From assembly GCA_963825615.1 (NCBI GenBank), contig CAWGTV010000010.1:1-64000 (forward strand): a DNA stretch of 64,000 nucleotides, given 5' to 3'. The position numbers and the translations under genes are program-made. Within the stretch, counting starts at the first letter, position 1. Each line of letters starts with the position of its first letter. This DNA is from JAHEDT01 sp963825615 (GTDB taxonomy: Bacteria > Desulfobacterota > Desulfuromonadia > Desulfuromonadales > BM103). Under the pieces are notes generated by a model. It saw nothing but the letters and a program-made list of their open reading frames with translations. It was not told the origin of the DNA and did not search any database. Of this stretch, positions 16,408 through 26,195 are shown one piece after another.

Positions 16408-17478
16408 TCATTTCATCAACCACTCCGCGTTAGAACGCTTGAGCAACACGATTAACAAGATAGCAAGCATGGCATGAGGCCACCAGACCCCCGGGAAATA
16501 ACCCACAACGCCCTGCTCCATCCACGTTTTAGCGATAGTTGTCAAATTATAGTAGACCGCAAAAATTATGACTGCGACAAACAATTTAGCGGACTTTCCG
16601 CGTCGCGGCGCTGCTCTTGACAGCGGGATGCCGAGCAGACTCAGTAATATTGTAGAAATCCCCGTGGAGATGCGCCACTGTAATTCCGCCTGGTCTTCAG
16701 CTGCCGATGAACCAAACAGGCTCAACGTGGATGCAGCCTTGCGTCGATAGCCGATGGAATCCATCTGCTTGGGAATAAGCGGTAGATGAAAGTCCTGAAA
16801 CCGGAAGAGCTTGGTCTTGCTGCCGTCCTCGTCGATCTCGTAATAATAGCCGTTGCGCAGGACAATACTTCTTTCCGCCGTCATCGGATCGATTTCCTGC
16901 CACGCTTCATCAGCGTGGGTTACCTTTCGGATCGAGTCGTCGCGTTGCTGAATAAACACTCCTTCCGCCCGCTTTTGTTCCAGATCAAGGTTCTCCAGGT
17001 ATACGACATATTTGCTCTGTCCAATTTCATGGAAACGCCCGGGTCTGAGACGGGAAAAATCGAAGTTCGCCTCTGCATCGGCTTTCAGCCAATAACTTTT
17101 TTCGTAAGCCCAGGGGCGAACATAGAGCGACAACGTGGCCACCAGCAATGCAACAAGGAGAGATAAGCGCAAAACCGAACTTAATATGGTGCGCTCACCA
17201 AGTCCACAAGCCTGCATGGCGATGACTTCAGACTCAGCATGCAATCGGCCCAAGACTGTCACGACCGCCATGAACAAGGTTACTGGGATCAGCACTTCGA
17301 GAGCGACTAAAATTTTGAGTAAAACCAGGGCCAGGACGGTTTTTACCGTCATCAAGCCGTCTGCAGCATCAGGTAGGTACCTGGTTATCAAGTAACCGGC
17401 GAAAATAATGACCAGGATGGTGCAGATGGTCACCAGCGGAGTCAGAATCTCGCGGTTCAAGTATCTATTTATCAGCAA
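16408..17478 (-). CDS. lptF: LPS export permease LptF
   Basis: The LptF/G-family permease contains LLINRYLNREILTPLVTI at its natural N-terminus, and the TTG at 17478 fits best with other LptF proteins. An ATG 22 codons upstream (17544) gives an N-terminal extension with no family counterpart. Conserved MQACGLGERTILSSVL follows helix 3 and a periplasmic jellyroll domain lies in the middle (RPGRFHEIGQSKYVVYLE). Three C-terminal helices follow (ISTILLSLLGIPLSR). It is the first gene of the lptF-lptG pair. Confidence 0.82.
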   Translation of the reverse strand: MLINRYLNREILTPLVTICTILVIIFAGYLITRYLPDAADGLMTVKTVLALVLLKILVALEVLIPVTLFMAVVTVLGRLHAESEVIAMQACGLGERTILSSVLRLSLLVALLVATLSLYVRPWAYEKSYWLKADAEANFDFSRLRPGRFHEIGQSKYVVYLENLDLEQKRAEGVFIQQRDDSIRKVTHADEAWQEIDPMTAERSIVLRNGYYYEIDEDGSKTKLFRFQDFHLPLIPKQMDSIGYRRKAASTLSLFGSSAAEDQAELQWRISTGISTILLSLLGIPLSRAAPRRGKSAKLFVAVIIFAVYYNLTTIAKTWMEQGVVGYFPGVWWPHAMLAILLIVLLKRSNAEWLMK

Positions 17479-17908
17479 ATTAAACCCCGCGGGCGTAGAT
17501 TCACAAAATAGTGCTGCAGGCTTGCATCCGGACACGGCCCGCATCTGCCGTCCGTTTATTCACTACTTGCAGGAGGTGTTGAAACAGATATGAAAAGCAG
17601 TGAAGCAATGGTTTGTAGCATATTTTCTGTCGAAATTTCATCGATAAATCAGCATTTTCTTGACCGCAAACCGATAATGATATATTCCCTATCGCAAAAA
17701 TATAATCAGCAGTTAGAATGTCATTCGGGCAATCTACCACAGCGGGAAATGCAAGCAAAGCGATAACAAGGCATTGCTGCAACTGGTCAGAATCGATCAC
17801 ATCGCAACGTCGCTTTTACACCCTCTTCCTTTATCAAATGCATAACAAAGGAAATTGAAAAAGCAATATTGATTGCACCTGTTGGAAACTAGGAGATTTT
17901 ACAGGAAC
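17479..17908. other. Divergent intergenic region
   Basis: It separates lptF (minus) from the glycosyltransferase-like gene (plus). A possible plus-strand promoter is TTGACC (17660) and TATATT (17681), with a short 15-bp spacer. No RNA motif or gene was recognised. Confidence 0.35.
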
Positions 17909-19327
17909 ATGGCAGAGACCAAGCCGTTATTACTCATTCCGGTTGAAAACCAGGTCCGCGAAATGGACCCCAAACTTTTGCTTGCCTGCATTGCCGCAAG
18001 GGACGGTTTTTCTTCCGTGGTCGGCTCGCGGCGCGAGATGGAATTGAATATTGATTCGTTCCCGAGCAGTATTTACCTCTCTAAAAGCATGACCGTTCGC
18101 AGTCTTTTGTTTTTCCGCGTTGCCCGCCGCTTAGGCCACGAAATAGTGACTTGGGATGAAGAAGCTCTCGTTCACTTACCACCGGAAACCTATTTTTCCC
18201 GAAGATTGCATCCTGCAGCGATTAGGCACGTTTCACACCTTTTCGCCTGGGGCCAGGACAATGTCGATCTTTGGCACCTCTATCCAGATCTGCCTAAGGA
18301 AGCGGCCATTCATATAACTGGAACGCCGCGCAACGACATGCTGCGACATGAAATTTCCCCCTTCTACGAAAATGAGGTTGCGGACCTACGCAGGACATAC
18401 GGAAATTTTGTCTTGGTAAATACCAACTTCAATCACGTCAATGCCTTTGGTCCGGACATGAATCTGTTCAAACCAACGAACAAACCCGGGGGAAAAGCGA
18501 AGTTTGGTCGGTCAGCAAGAGGGATGAGCCGGAAATACGCCGAAGGGTTTCGGGATCACAAACAAGCCGTCTTTGAAGATTTCCTGCGGCTCATTCCGGA
18601 GCTTGACAAAGCCTTCCCGGACCACACTATTGTCGTGCGTCCCCATCCGACTGAAAATCAAGAAGTCTATCAAGCGATTGCGGCCCGATGCGCGCATGTC
18701 AAAGTGACCAACGCTGGCAATGTTGTCCCCTGGCTTATGGCTGCCAAGGCCCTCATCCATAACGGCTGCACAACAGGTGTTGAGGCGTATGCCATGAGAA
18801 TCCCTGCGATCAGCTATCGAGCAACGGTTAATGATTATTACGACGATGGCTTTTATCGCCTGCCCAATAAACTCAGCCACCAGTGCTTCAGCCTGGATGA
18901 GTTAAAAGACACCTTGCAGAAAATTCTTTCCGGTGAACTTGGCGCGGCAGAAGGTGACGAACGGAAAGCGCTTATTCAACATTATCTGGCGGCTCAGGAC
19001 GGGCCGCTTGCGTGTGAACGCATCGTTGAGGTTCTACAGGAGATGACCAAAGACCGTGATAACCGGGTTGGACAGACTAAAGGTGGCCGCTTCGAACGAT
19101 GGCTTGTGACTAAAGGACTGCAGTTGGTCAGACAGGTCAAGTCAAATCTGCCAGGGTCCCATAATCGCCCGGAGTTTCAACGACACCGCTATCCAGGTAT
19201 CTCCATAGATGAATTGAAAAACAAGGTCTCCCACTTTCAGCGACTGCTCGGATACGAACAAGTGCTGAATATAAAGCAGGTTTCCGACGGCATTTTTCAT
19301 ATCGGCATCCAGTCTGAAGGTGCCTGA
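17909..19327 (+). CDS. Surface carbohydrate biosynthesis protein, copy 1
   Basis: The 472-aa product starts at the ATG at 17909, giving exactly the length of its paralogue at 31321-32739. It begins LLLIPVENQVREMDPKLLLA and contains HITGTPRNDMLR, VNTNFNHVNAF, a VVRPHPTENQ motif and HNGCTTGVEA near residue 285. The last two blocks resemble the nucleotide-sugar/CDP-binding part of CDP-glycerol and polysialyl-type GT-B transferases, so a cytosolic glycosyltransferase acting on a CMP- or CDP-activated donor is likely. The next gene encodes a sulfotransferase; the same pair recurs inverted 11 kb away. Confidence 0.72.
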   Translation: MAETKPLLLIPVENQVREMDPKLLLACIAARDGFSSVVGSRREMELNIDSFPSSIYLSKSMTVRSLLFFRVARRLGHEIVTWDEEALVHLPPETYFSRRLHPAAIRHVSHLFAWGQDNVDLWHLYPDLPKEAAIHITGTPRNDMLRHEISPFYENEVADLRRTYGNFVLVNTNFNHVNAFGPDMNLFKPTNKPGGKAKFGRSARGMSRKYAEGFRDHKQAVFEDFLRLIPELDKAFPDHTIVVRPHPTENQEVYQAIAARCAHVKVTNAGNVVPWLMAAKALIHNGCTTGVEAYAMRIPAISYRATVNDYYDDGFYRLPNKLSHQCFSLDELKDTLQKILSGELGAAEGDERKALIQHYLAAQDGPLACERIVEVLQEMTKDRDNRVGQTKGGRFERWLVTKGLQLVRQVKSNLPGSHNRPEFQRHRYPGISIDELKNKVSHFQRLLGYEQVLNIKQVSDGIFHIGIQSEGA

Positions 19328-19482
19328 AAAAACTCTGGTTAACCGGACAACAACCGTCATATTCCTAGAAAATGTTTATTCGGCGCTTACTGCACACATG
19401 CCCGGCAGACAAACACAAATAGCTCAACCGCGCCTGTAGGACGTGGTTCTCGTTTCGCAACAAATAGGGCAGGAGAAATCTA

Positions 19483-20340
19483 ATGAAAGTATTGATTCTT
19501 GGTACAGGAAAAACTGGAACCACGGTTATGGTATATAAGGTTGCCGGGGGGTTACCAAACTGTCACATGTTTTCCGGCGGTCATCCGGGTAAATATGTCG
19601 GAGATTACGAAAATGCAGTTTATAAGCATACCTACGAAGAGCGTAAAGGGAAAAGCTTCGATGTTTTCCAGGAACATTTAGACAAGGAGCACTATGACCG
19701 CAAGATATGGATGGCCCGTGATCCACGGGATGCCGCTGTTAGTCGAATGCTTTATCGCTGGCACAAAGGGTTTATGGGCAAGAAGAAACAATATGAGGCC
19801 CACCTGGACCTGGTCTTAAAAAAAGAAAAGGACCCCAAATCAATACCTTTTACTGAAATTTGTCGCTATACAGGATTTGGCGACTGGCCGCGGACAATCG
19901 GCCAGGTAGTAGAAGAAGAAAAACATCGCTATCAGCAAATGGTTAAATTTGTAAAAAGTTTGGGGACTGATTGGTTTTTGTTCACTTTTGAGGATATTGT
20001 GGCAAATAATTTTAACGCACTTAATAGTTATCTGGGGTTTGAGGTCCAAGCCGACGCTACAGTCCCCAGTACATCCGGTAGGGCCAAGGTGATCCGGAAA
20101 AGAGCCACCGGCGACTGGCGCGACTGGTTCACCGAAGAGGACGTAGAGCTTTTTAAACCGGCATTTATACCCTATATGGAACTCATTGGGTATGACAAGG
20201 ACGATTGGGCTCTGACCCCGGATCCCATCATAGAGCCTGAGTTCTCGTCGATATATATGCAACGGCTACCTCGGAAGGCAACGAAGAACATTGTCCTTCA
20301 ATTCCTGGACCCCATGATACAACGCTTGATAAAGAAATAG
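19483..20340 (+). CDS. Sulfotransferase-family protein, copy 1
   Basis: The 285-aa protein starts behind AGGAGAAATCTA. ILGTGKTGTT (residues 5-14) is the 5'-phosphosulfate loop that binds PAPS, and ARDPRDAAVSRML near residue 85 is the 3'-phosphate binding region. WFTEEDVELFKPAFIPYM near the C-terminus matches the terminal region of sulfotransferase domains. It would transfer sulfate from PAPS to a hydroxyl, likely of a glycan or lipid head group, in the cytosol. It is paired with the upstream glycosyltransferase-like gene; an equal-length paralogue lies at 30462-31319. Confidence 0.82.
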   Translation: MKVLILGTGKTGTTVMVYKVAGGLPNCHMFSGGHPGKYVGDYENAVYKHTYEERKGKSFDVFQEHLDKEHYDRKIWMARDPRDAAVSRMLYRWHKGFMGKKKQYEAHLDLVLKKEKDPKSIPFTEICRYTGFGDWPRTIGQVVEEEKHRYQQMVKFVKSLGTDWFLFTFEDIVANNFNALNSYLGFEVQADATVPSTSGRAKVIRKRATGDWRDWFTEEDVELFKPAFIPYMELIGYDKDDWALTPDPIIEPEFSSIYMQRLPRKATKNIVLQFLDPMIQRLIKK

Positions 20341-20365
20341 GTATTTCGTGTGATTAACGTTCGGC

Positions 20366-20535
20366 TTACGGGTGCTACCTCTCTGTGAAATCATCTAGCG
20401 CTTGTTGCAAAGCCCCAAAGGGCGCGGCGAGGCTGACTGTGCGACGGTGAGGAAAGATCGACATCCCGGTCGGAAACATGCCGAACATGATGCTCAGGAC
20501 ATTGCCGTGAAAGACCTGAGAGCCGTAGCGGATAA
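20366..20535 (+). ncRNA. Cobalamin-riboswitch-like RNA without a downstream gene
   Basis: GGCTGACTGTGCGACGGTGA followed by GGAAAG is very close to the core of cobalamin riboswitches (GCTGAC..GCRACGGTRAGGAAAG), and TGCTCAGGACATTGCCG resembles the 3' B12 box. GCTACCTCTC (20374-20383) and GAGAG..GTAGC (20518-20529) can close the structure. The usual AGGGAA element is poorly conserved. The RNA sits after the sulfotransferase gene and directly before a terminator that overlaps the end of a convergent gene, so it controls nothing downstream. It may be a relic, an sRNA or an antisense regulator. Confidence 0.45.
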
Positions 20536-20539
20536 CAAA

Positions 20540-20579
20540 GAGAGCCCCATCTCAAAGCGGGGCTCTCTTCTTTTTTCTC
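20540..20579 (+). terminator. Terminator overlapping the convergent gene end
   Basis: GAGAGCCCC (20540-20548) pairs with GGGGCTCTC (20559-20567), followed by TTCTTTTTTCTCT. The same bases encode the last residues of the minus-strand nucleotidyltransferase gene. Confidence 0.85.
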
Positions 20580-21370
20580 TCCGCCAAAATAGATTCGACC
20601 AGAAGCCAATCATCGACCTTGTCAACGTCGACAGCTGCTTCCGCAAAAGGCATTTCGACAACGCCTACTTTCAAATGCATTCTTTTTGAAAGGCCGGCTA
20701 AAGCCTGCTGCAGGGTAAGCACCCCCAACAGATAGCGCATTACAGCCATCCATCCCAAAACCTTTACGACACGCAAGGGCTTTTTACGCTCATTTTCCAC
20801 TTTGCGCCAGAAATCCGCGGCAAGGCGTGCCTGGGGGGTCATGAATGCAAACAAGTTACATCCGCAATAACCACCGTCCTTGAGTTTTGTAACAGTCCTT
20901 TTGGCTTCGGGGAAGGATTCGGCGACCAGGTCGTAGCGGGCGACTCCGGCAAGTACGTCACAGCCGCTTTTGCGTGCCATTTCACAGAAGTGATCAACCA
21001 TCGCAGCAGTTAATAAGGCGTGATCAGCCGTGGTTACCAGCACCGGCACATCCGCCGGCAACGACTGCAACGCATTGAAGGCACTGGAACTGGGGGTTTC
21101 TTGCGGAGCCAGCCAGCGGACCTGGCCGGAACTGACCGACGCGTTGAGTTCTGCATTCTCTCCCAGTGAAGACCTGACCGGGCCGACAAGTATCCTGGTG
21201 CCAACTTCGCGGGCTTCTCCCAGCGCGTCGAGCACACGCAAGACCATCACCCTGCCGGAGACAGGCGTCAGGGCCTTACAGCTCACTGCTGAAGCTTGGG
21301 CCACTGGGTCATTCTGTTTGCGGTCCGCAGCCAGAATGATCACAGAAAAAGGTTGATCTGTTGACATCAT
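20552..21370 (-). CDS. MobA-like nucleotidyltransferase of the ceramide cluster
   Basis: The 272-aa protein begins FSVIILAADRKQNDPVAQAS, the Rossmann-type nucleotide-binding start of MobA/CofC-like NTP transferases (though the usual GG is replaced), and has LPADVPVLVTTADHALL with the metal-binding Asp. EAAVDVDKVDDW near the end is the typical closing motif. It overlaps the GNAT gene by 4 bp (ATGA), so both are co-translated. In Caulobacter a nucleotidyltransferase of this type (CpgD) activates phosphoglycerate as its CDP form for the ceramide head group; by context this is the best guess here, but it is inference. Confidence 0.7.
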   Translation of the reverse strand: MMSTDQPFSVIILAADRKQNDPVAQASAVSCKALTPVSGRVMVLRVLDALGEAREVGTRILVGPVRSSLGENAELNASVSSGQVRWLAPQETPSSSAFNALQSLPADVPVLVTTADHALLTAAMVDHFCEMARKSGCDVLAGVARYDLVAESFPEAKRTVTKLKDGGYCGCNLFAFMTPQARLAADFWRKVENERKKPLRVVKVLGWMAVMRYLLGVLTLQQALAGLSKRMHLKVGVVEMPFAEAAVDVDKVDDWLLVESILAERKKKRAPL

Positions 21371-22536
21371 AATTCGCTGAAATCCTTTTGATAGATACGA
21401 TAGCGCTTATAAAGTGAGCCACCAACCGATTCGATGATTTTGCGCATACCCTGATTTTGTTCAAGGACCCACGACATATCCACTTCCTCAATGCCTTGTT
21501 TGCGGGCCCGCTCATGGAGCGGGGCGATCACCATCAAAGCCAGGGTCGCTCCCATCCGGCTACCATGGTAGCGCCGCCTGACGCCCATCAGCGGGACTCT
21601 CGCCGTTTTGACTCCGGCGACCTTCAGTCGCCACAGAAGCTTCAGCAGGCCGAGCGGTAACAGGCGCCCGTTCAAATCCTTGATGATTTCATTGATATTG
21701 GGGAACATGACCATCATCGCTGCCGGCTCGCCATCAACTTCAGCAATCTTAATTGAATCTGAGTCAATCAAAAGCTTAAAATTTTTCCCTAACGCCTTGA
21801 ACTCAGATGGTGTGAATGGGATAAAACCCCAATTTTCAGACCACGCATCTTCGAAAATATCCTGAATGATGTCCAGATCTTCATTGAAGTGACCGCGGCG
21901 CATGGAGCGAACGGTAACGCGGCCGGCTGCTCGCCTAGAAAGGACCTCAAGATGTTGTGGCGGGGCAACCTCCGGGTGGACACGATAAGCCAAAAGATCC
22001 TGTACCTTGCGATAGCCCTGCTCTTCTATGCGCAATTTGTAATAAGGAAGGGCATGGCCCAACATGATTGGCGGCGGACTGTCATAACCTTCGACTAATA
22101 AACCACACTCGTCATTGATAGATAAATTGAATGGCCCTCGAACCCTCCTCAGGCCCTTCTGGCGAAGCCAGCCTTCAGCAGTTTCGAACAAGGCATGGAA
22201 GGTCTCCTCATCGTCCTCAGCTTCGAGAAGGCCGAAAAAGCCAGTCGCATCGTGGTATCTCTGCAAGTGCAGTTGATCGACCTGAGCACTGATTCTCCCA
22301 ACGATACGATCACCGCGACATGCGACCCAGGCTTGGAACTCGGCGTGTTCGAAATAGGGGTTCTGGGATGAAAGATGCCATTTCCTTTCGAGGAGAAGCG
22401 GTGGCACCCAATTGGCATCGTGAGTGTAGAGGGACCATGGCAGCTCGATGAATTTGCACATCAATCGGTCTTCTGCAACAGGAATGATCCGCAGAGAGGC
22501 TGCCTCCTTATTTTTAAAGGTTCCTATGGTTTTCAT
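21367..22536 (-). CDS. GNAT-fold bacterial ceramide synthase candidate
   Basis: Starting at the ATG at 22536 the product has 389 aa. It contains FIELPWSLYTHDANWVPPL near the N-terminus, RVRGPFNLSINDECGLLVEG in the middle and MSWVLEQNQGMRKIIESVGG at the C-terminus, which is characteristic of the large GNAT-like proteins that include Caulobacter bCerS (sphinganine N-acyltransferase). In that pathway it joins an acyl chain to the 3-ketosphinganine or sphinganine amine. It is co-transcribed with a MobA-like gene and divergent from the acyl-AMP ligase/serine palmitoyltransferase operon. The substrate assignment rests on gene context. Confidence 0.7.
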   Translation of the reverse strand: MKTIGTFKNKEAASLRIIPVAEDRLMCKFIELPWSLYTHDANWVPPLLLERKWHLSSQNPYFEHAEFQAWVACRGDRIVGRISAQVDQLHLQRYHDATGFFGLLEAEDDEETFHALFETAEGWLRQKGLRRVRGPFNLSINDECGLLVEGYDSPPPIMLGHALPYYKLRIEEQGYRKVQDLLAYRVHPEVAPPQHLEVLSRRAAGRVTVRSMRRGHFNEDLDIIQDIFEDAWSENWGFIPFTPSEFKALGKNFKLLIDSDSIKIAEVDGEPAAMMVMFPNINEIIKDLNGRLLPLGLLKLLWRLKVAGVKTARVPLMGVRRRYHGSRMGATLALMVIAPLHERARKQGIEEVDMSWVLEQNQGMRKIIESVGGSLYKRYRIYQKDFSEL

Positions 22537-23026
22537 TAACTGTCTCGGTAGAAATAAATGGTTCCAAGATGCAAAGGAATAGATGTTAGGTCCACATTCA
22601 CGGTGAGTTGTAAAGCGCCGACGGCTTGAATAATAACCGATCATTGTTCAGCATGTAAGTCATTATGTGCGGCCGGCCCTCCCCTTTTGGCTCAAAGCAT
22701 TCAAACTGTCAGGGTTCTCCATTTTGCAATGATGCTTTCCTGGCCGCATATTTTCATGCACTGAGAGCTTCAAAAAAATATTGCTATAATTAACAGCATT
22801 TATTTGACTTTTAATCACAAGTTCAGTAGTTTAGCAAAGTTAAAATGCGTGCATGCCTTTAACTGTGCATTTGCGCAATCGCAAGTGTGTTTTTGTCGCA
22901 TTTCGTCCACACTGACACACAGAATTGTAGCAATTTTGCATCTTTAGTCTGTTTGAGGATTTCTAGACTACTGATATATCAACATTTTCATATATTGGCA
23001 TTAACATTGCTATTAGTAGGATCAGA
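22537..23026. other. Divergent promoter region of the ceramide cluster
   Basis: This AT-rich stretch of about 490 bp lies between the GNAT and acyl-AMP ligase operons. A TATAAT hexamer at 22785 and TTGACT at 22806 are candidate promoter parts, but neither has a good partner. No RNA motif was recognised. Confidence 0.4.
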
Positions 23027-24854
23027 ATGAAAATACTTACCCCAACACCAACAGAAAGCCAGGTTCCGCTGCGAACCACTGACTTCTCCAATCTGGCAGA
23101 TGCATTGGATTATGCTGCCCAGGGGATGAGTGGTTTTAATTTTTACAGCGGGCGCGGAGAACTCCGTGCTGTGCTTACGTACGCTGAACTTCGTCGTGAA
23201 GCACAAACCCTCGCAAAGCGCCTGATTGGTCTCAACCTGCAGAGAGGGTCTCGAGTAGCCATCATCGCGGAAACCCACCCGGACTTTCCGCGTTTCTTTT
23301 TTGCCTGTCAATATGCCGGACTATACACCCGTGCCCTTGCCGGCGTCGATTCACCTCGGTGGCCATAATGCCTACGTAGAACAACTGCGCGGCTTGCTTA
23401 TAAAAAGCCAGGCAAGTATTGCTGTAGCACTTCCAGAGTTCCTGCCCTTTCTCATGGAAGCATCCGGCGGGTTGGAGTTAACGCTGGTCGGAACGCCCGA
23501 AACCTTTGACGAACTTGCGGAACAGGATGTTGAACTGCATCCGTTGCAATCCGATGAAACCGCGTACCTCCAGTACACGTCCGGGAGTACGCGTTTTCCG
23601 AGGGGTGTTATGGTCAGTGGTGCTGCAGTCATGTATAACCTTTCCGGAATTACCAAGGATGGCCTCAAGGTTCGCCGTGGCGACAGGTGTGTGTCCTGGC
23701 TGCCCTATTACCATGATATGGGGCTGGTTGGATTTGTCCTTGCGCCACTGGCTTCGCAACTCTCTGTCGATTATCTCGCGACCCGAGATTTCGCTATGCG
23801 TCCTCGATTGTGGTTGAGCCTGATGAGCAACAACCGTGGCACGATTTCATTTGGGCCTCCCTTCGGGTACGACTTGAGTGCGCGGCGAATTCGCCAAGAG
23901 GAAGCGGCCTCTTTTGACCTCAGTGCATGGCGTGTTGCTGGAGTTGGCGCGGAAACGATTCGTGCCGAAGTCTTGGAAACCTTCGCTGAAAAGCTTGAGC
24001 CTTTTGGCTTCAACCGCAAGGCCTTCGTTGCCAGTTACGGTATGGCTGAATGCTCTCTGGCTATCAGCTTTGCCCAGCTTAATCAGGGGATTATTGTCGA
24101 CGAAATAGACGCGGATTGTTTGTCTGAGCGACAGGAAGCCCGCCCCGTCACCGAGACAAAGGGCCAGAGCAGTCAAAGCTGCCGCACTAAAAAACTGGTT
24201 AACTGTGGCGCACCGTTGCCGGGCCACACAGTTCTCATCCTTAATGATTTTGGACAAAGCTTGCCTGATCGGCAATGTGGGACTATTCACGTACGCGGGC
24301 CGAGCGTAATGAGCGGTTACTTCGGTGACCCTGATGCCACATCCGCAGTCCTTTCCGAAGACGGATGGCTGAATACGGGGGACATTGGTTACTTGGACAA
24401 CGGGACCCTTGTAATCACCGGCCGTGAAAAAGACATGATTATCCTTAACGGCCGCAATATCTGGCCTCAGGATCTTGAGTTCTATGCGGAGCAGCAACCT
24501 GAAATCAGGCCCGGAGATGCTTCGGCGATCTCGGTGCCGGCAACAGATGGTTCTGAAACTGCTGTTATGGTCGTCCAATACCGTGAAACAGATGAAAATA
24601 AACGCAAGGAACTGTCAGACCGGATTGCCCGGATTGTCAGGGAAGAACTTGGCATCAGCTGCACGATAGAACTCGTCCCTGCGCACACCCTCCCCCGGAC
24701 TTCTTCTGGAAAACTGTCCCGTGCCGGCACGCAACGTGATTACCTGAAACGGCTGGAAGCAAAGACAGTCAAGCATCTGCATGAAGAGCACACCTCGAAC
24801 GAGGAAGCGCCTGAATTGCGCTTAGCAGTTGGTGGCCAAAGTCGGTCGCATTAA
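23027..24854 (+). CDS. Fatty acyl-AMP ligase, with one frameshift
   Basis: Read through a single-base gain near 23325, the product has about 608 aa and is a fatty acyl-AMP ligase/acyl-CoA synthetase. The first frame ends FFFACQYAGL and the second continues VPLPASIHLGG. Motifs include AYLQYTSGSTRFPRG (adenylate loop), SYGMAECSLA, and TGDIGYLDNG with REKDMIILNGRNIWPQD. It would activate a fatty acid and load it on the neighbouring acyl carrier protein for the sphingoid-base condensation, as AasR does in Caulobacter. The frameshift is a net +1 and otherwise intact, so a sequence error is likely. First gene of a four- or five-gene operon. Confidence 0.82.
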
Positions 24855-24890
24855 AACAGCTTCGAACATTTCCGCAAAACGATCTCAATT

Positions 24891-25817
24891 GTGACCACAG
24901 TAGCAATCACAGGAGCAACCGGCTTCATTGGCCGCGTATTGCTGAAGCATTTATTGGACCAAGGCTTCAGGATTAAAGCGCTCTACCGCCCTTCTTCCAC
25001 CACTCCCCCCGAGTTATCAGATTCAGTTCAATGGCTGGCCGGCAATCTAGAAGACCTGGCTAGCTTGCGCGCACTTGTCAGCGATACCGATGCGATCATC
25101 CACTGTGCCGGCGCCGTACGCGGGTCGACTCTGGAACAATTTAAAAAAGTCAACGCCGATGGTGTGACACGAATACTGCAGGTCGCAATCGAACAGAATG
25201 TCGCACGCTTTATATTGATGTCATCTTTGGCCGCACGTGAACCGAATCTCTCCTTCTATGCCGCCAGCAAAAAACTTGGCGAAGACGCCCTGCAGGACTA
25301 TTCTGACAAAATTTCATGGAGCATCTTGCGCCCTCCTGCAGTTTATGGTCCTGGAGATCGCGAGATGCAGCCATTGTTGCAGCTGATCAAGAGAGGGTTC
25401 GTTCCTATTATTGGCGATAGGAGTGCCCATTTTTCACTCCTATACGTTGATGACCTAGCGGAAGCGGTGACTTGTCTGCTGAGCACTTCTCAGAGGAGCA
25501 ATGGACAATGTTTTGAGTTGCATGATGGACATCCTGATGGATATACTTGGCAGCAAATAGCAGATATTGCAGCCGACCTCAACGGCAAAGGGCCTCGCTG
25601 TTTTTCGATTCCCAGGCCATTGATGCAGATGATTGGATCGGCCAACGTTTCTTTGTCACGGCTGGTAGGTTACCAACCGATGTTGACCCCTGGAAAAGTC
25701 AGAGAAATCTTTCATCCAAACTGGGTTTGTGATAATACCGCTATCTCAATGGCTATTGACTGGCAACCGCGAGTTCAATTCCATGAGGGGATGAAACGCC
25801 TTTTTTATATAGGCTAA
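24891..25817 (+). CDS. NAD-dependent epimerase/reductase, ceramide reductase candidate
   Basis: The 308-aa protein is an extended short-chain dehydrogenase: TGATGFIG nucleotide-binding loop at residues 7-14, SSLAA near 115 and the catalytic YAASK near 125. It starts with GTG at 24891. Homologues annotated as NAD-dependent epimerases in sphingolipid clusters (CerR in Caulobacter) reduce the 3-keto group of the oxidised ceramide or sphingoid base. The position between the acyl-AMP ligase and the ACP/serine palmitoyltransferase pair supports this role. A nucleotide-sugar epimerase activity is the alternative. Confidence 0.72.
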   Translation: MTTVAITGATGFIGRVLLKHLLDQGFRIKALYRPSSTTPPELSDSVQWLAGNLEDLASLRALVSDTDAIIHCAGAVRGSTLEQFKKVNADGVTRILQVAIEQNVARFILMSSLAAREPNLSFYAASKKLGEDALQDYSDKISWSILRPPAVYGPGDREMQPLLQLIKRGFVPIIGDRSAHFSLLYVDDLAEAVTCLLSTSQRSNGQCFELHDGHPDGYTWQQIADIAADLNGKGPRCFSIPRPLMQMIGSANVSLSRLVGYQPMLTPGKVREIFHPNWVCDNTAISMAIDWQPRVQFHEGMKRLFYIG

Positions 25818-25940
25818 CGTTGGAATAAAGGCTATTCTCATCCCCGCTCACACATATGTGGTTGAGTCAGAAACTTTTCCGAACAGCGCTTGGAATTAGT
25901 TTTTTAAAAAATATTTTCAGCGTATGGAGTGACAACGATC

Positions 25941-26195
25941 ATGACGAGTTCACAATACGATATTATTTTTCAAAAGGTCGTTGTTCTGCTTCAGGAATAT
26001 GCCCCTCAACAAGTGCCGATTCAGGAAGATACAGAACTGATCAACGACCTGGGTTTCGACTCTTTAAGGGTCATGGAAATGCTCCAAGATGTAGAAGATG
26101 TTTTTGACATTAGTTACCCTTTAAATACCCTCTCCGATTTGCGGACAGTTAAAGATTTTGTCCTGCAAATTCAAAAAATTGGTGGTAATGGCTAA
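25941..26195 (+). CDS. Dedicated acyl carrier protein
   Basis: The ATG at 25941 is preferred over an upstream GTG at 25929 because GGAG lies 11 bp before it; the product has 84 aa. The phosphopantetheine attachment site is GFDSLRVMEM, with Ser41. It differs from housekeeping AcpP proteins in its N-terminus. The stop codon overlaps the start of the serine palmitoyltransferase gene (TAATG), so the two are coupled. In the Caulobacter pathway the equivalent ACP (AcpR) delivers the acyl thioester to serine palmitoyltransferase. Confidence 0.82.
   Translation: MTSSQYDIIFQKVVVLLQEYAPQQVPIQEDTELINDLGFDSLRVMEMLQDVEDVFDISYPLNTLSDLRTVKDFVLQIQKIGGNG

Noticed and set aside
20366..20535. RNase P or SRP RNA
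   Set aside because: GAGGAAAG resembles RNase P, but the other conserved blocks are absent and the core fits a cobalamin riboswitch better.
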